Assembly (NCBI GenBank): GCA_014529385.2
Contig: CM043969.1
Span: 19,516,446-19,580,445, forward strand
Length of the DNA stretch: 64,000 bases
Origin: Adiantum capillus-veneris
Lineage: Eukaryota; Streptophyta; Polypodiopsida; Polypodiales; Pteridaceae
Reading direction: 5' to 3'
A program made the position numbers and the translations under genes. Positions 61,954 to 64,000 of this stretch are shown here, in pieces. The notes beneath the pieces are model-generated. The model was not told the origin of the DNA and ran no database searches. It saw nothing but the letters and a program-made list of their open reading frames with translations. Position 1 is the stretch's first letter. Each line of letters opens with the position of its first letter.

Positions 61954-64000
61954 GTATTCCTTGGTTGTTTCGTGTACAGGGAATCATGGATGCCTACAAC
62001 AAAAAGATCACTGTACAGAGCAGGGGAAAGACTCACATTCTGGATGTAAAGCTTAAAGGGGAGTCTATTCGTAGTACTGTATCAGCTTCTGCTATTACTT
62101 CTGTAATGAAAAAGCATCTTTCTGCGTACTTGGTTTTTGCACGTGAAGTGTCAGATTGTGATGAATCAAATTTATCTGTGCTAGATAAAGAAAGGTCAAT
62201 GTTTTTACAACAGTATAGTGACTGTTTTTCCGATTCATTACCGTCTCAATTACCGCCAGAGAGACCCGAGGACCATGCGATAGATTTGGTGCCAGGCAGT
62301 AGCCCACCAAATAAGCCTCCGTACAGGGTTAGTGCGGCTCAGCAGAAAGAGATAATGGGCCAAGTACAGGAGCTGTTAGAAAAGGGGCTGATTCAGCCCA
62401 GTTCATCTCCATTCTGTTCTCCAGTGTTGTTGGTGCAGAAAAAGGATGCCTCATGGCGTATGTGCATCGACTACCGTGCACTGAACAAGAATACCATCAA
62501 GAATAGGTTCCCTATACCTAGAATTGATGATATTATGGACAAATTAGAAGGAGCAGCTATGTTTAGCAGGATAGATCTAAAGAGTGGGTACCATCAGATC
62601 CGCATTAGATCAGAGGATGTGCACAAGACTGCTTTTAGAACAACGTTTGGCCTTTACGAATTTTTAGTGATGCCCTTTGGTCTCACAAATGCTCCTGCTA
62701 CGTTCAATAGGATGATGGACAGAATTTTCCGTCCACACCAGCAGTTTGTTGGTACATTCTTTGATGACATGATAGTCTACTCAAAGAATGAAGAGGAGCA
62801 TAGGCATCACTTGGCCATTGTGTTCAAAGAGCTACGCAGTCATAGGTTGCTCATCAATGCAAAGAAAAGTGAGTTTTTTCTGGAAGAGATTCACTTTCTG
62901 GGACACATTGTCTCAAAGGACGGTGTCAGAATGGATCCTGCAAAAGTTGAAGCGATCAAGTCATGGCCAAATTTGAAGACGGTGCATGATGTCCGAAGCT
63001 TCTTGGGACTATGCTCCTATTACAGAAGGTTTATCCGAAATTTCGCTGAGATTGCTTCACCTTTACATGCTCTTCAAAAGAAGGCAGTCACCTTCAGATG
63101 GACACAGAAAGAGATTTCAGCTTTTAATCTCTTAAAGGAAAAGATGACTTCGGATCCAGTCATTGTGTTGCCAGATCTTAGGAAGTCATTTGTGGTCCAG
63201 TGTGACGCCTGTGGTAGTAGCATTGGTGCAGTGCTAATGCAAGATGGCAGGGTAGTAGCCTATGAGAGCAGAATTTTGCAAGGGCCAGAGATGACCATGC
63301 AGGTCTATGAGAAAGAGTTACTGGCTGTGATTCATGCGCTCTTAAGTTGGAAACACTACCTGCTAGGTGCAGACTTTGTTGTCCAAACGGACCATCAGAC
63401 CTTGCGATACTTCTTGACACAAACAAAGTTATCTGAGAAGCATATGCGATGGGCAAATATCTTGTCCATGTTCCATTTTCAGATTGTGCATGTGGAAGGC
63501 AAGAAGAACGTTGTGGCTGATGCCTTGTCAAGGAAGCCACAAATTTTAGCTGTGTCGATTCCTTATCATCATGAACTTGATGATATGAGAGAACAGTATG
63601 CAAATGATGAATATTTTGCAAGGGTCTTCGAGCAGCTAATGGATGGACAACGTCATGAACACTATCTTCTCAAAGATGGGTTCATGATGATGCATGGCAG
63701 ATTGTGTGTCACAAAGCCATTGCGAGGCAAAGTTATGGAAGAGAGTCATGTCCCACCGTATGCAGGGCATCGTGGTATCGATGCTACAGTTAAAGCGGTT
63801 GAGACATTCTTCTATTGGCCTACATTGAGAAGAGATGTGGATGCCTTTGTGCGAGAATGCCTAATATGCCAAAAGGTCAAGTTTGACAGGCAAAAGGCAC
63901 CAGGGTTATTGCAACCACTACCTATTCCAGATAAACCATGGGAAAGTATTGCTATGGATTTTATCTTTGATCTTCCGAGAACGCAGACAGGAAACGATGG
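61951..64000 (+). pseudogene. Gypsy-B copy 2 pol, open to the window edge
   Basis: Beyond the one-base shift the pol frame is open to 64000. It carries GIPWLFRVQGIMDAYNKK, reverse transcriptase with [14 protein letters not shown] and FFDDMIVYSKNEEEH, RNase H with QCDACGSSIGAVLM, and integrase with HVPPYAGHRG, CLICQKVKF and AMDFIFDLP at the very end. Without the single shift this copy would have an uninterrupted gag-pol as far as can be seen. The rest of integrase, the 3' end and the third LTR lie outside the window. Confidence 0.9.

Larger units (their letters stand above)
52399..64000 (+). mobile_element. Gypsy-B tandem array: LTR - internal - LTR - internal (runs off the window)
   Basis: Two copies of one Gypsy family lie head to tail and share the middle LTR: LTR at 52399-53860, internal region 1 to 58392, LTR at 58393-59859, internal region 2 to beyond 64000. 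Such LTR-int-LTR-int structures arise by unequal recombination between LTRs or by insertion and recombination. The bases before the first LTR (CAGCG, 52394-52398) would be the left target duplication; the right copy must lie outside. Polyproteins are about 95% alike or better by eye. Confidence 0.88.

Noticed and set aside
1-64000. A new defence, toxin or biosynthetic system
   Set aside because: Apart from two host-gene regions, all recognisable coding sequence is retrotransposon-derived. No enzyme cluster, immune receptor or toxin family is visible.

Overview
This window is nuclear DNA from a land plant with a large, transposon-rich genome. The basis is plant-type Ty1/copia and Ty3/gypsy polyproteins, initiator-Met-tRNA primer sites, a chromodomain, a DUF4283-like zinc-knuckle ORF and two plant-type host genes. 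The retroelement style would fit a fern or another non-seed plant, but the sequence alone does not settle the species. There are no bacterial operons, CRISPR arrays or rRNA genes, and I found no convincing tRNA gene.

Layout. 1-3.6 kb: non-coding DNA with tandem repeats and a SINE that has a clear target-site duplication (TSD). 3,660-17,885: a complete but dead chromodomain Gypsy element (Gypsy-A, TSD CGCTA). Its 5' LTR was split by a younger Copia element (Copia-1, minus strand, 4,266-9,814, TSD CTTGA). The uninterrupted 3' LTR preserves the empty insertion site. 18,299-21,480: Copia-2, which lost everything from mid-LTR to the integrase but still has a TSD (AAGAT). 21.5-29.4 kb: degenerate DNA with a minus-strand gag-like zinc knuckle, a minus-strand LTR end with its polypurine tract, simple repeats and a possible MITE. 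29.8-39.5 kb: a DUF4283/CCHC pseudogene cut twice, first by a small non-autonomous Copia (Copia-3, 30,479-33,211, TSD TGATC) and then by a nearly intact young Copia (Copia-4, 33,558-39,201, TSD CCCTT).

40.3-48.1 kb is the genic island. A Tourist-like MITE (TSD TTA) lies about 1 kb upstream of a three-exon host gene (41,531-45,829) for a 1,304-residue, very acidic protein with a basic N-terminal tip and a CCGL-type C-terminal tip. Converging on it from the minus strand is the last coding exon of what looks like a sucrase/ferredoxin-like (AIM32-like) protein. Its upstream exons are not recognisable in the window.

48.3-64 kb: a tRNA-like SINE candidate, a dead non-LTR retrotransposon (LINE) with two more copies of its 3' tail, a Gypsy integrase relic, and a tandem Gypsy-B array (LTR - gag/pol - LTR - gag/pol) that runs off the right edge. 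Almost everything here is a record of successive insertions. I did not find a convincing new biological system. The most informative points are the datable nested insertions, the Gypsy-B tandem with a locally replaced U3 block and a tRNA-Glu-like primer site, the small LINE-tail elements headed by G(n)(GA)n, and the shortened Copia-3 with one chimeric open frame.
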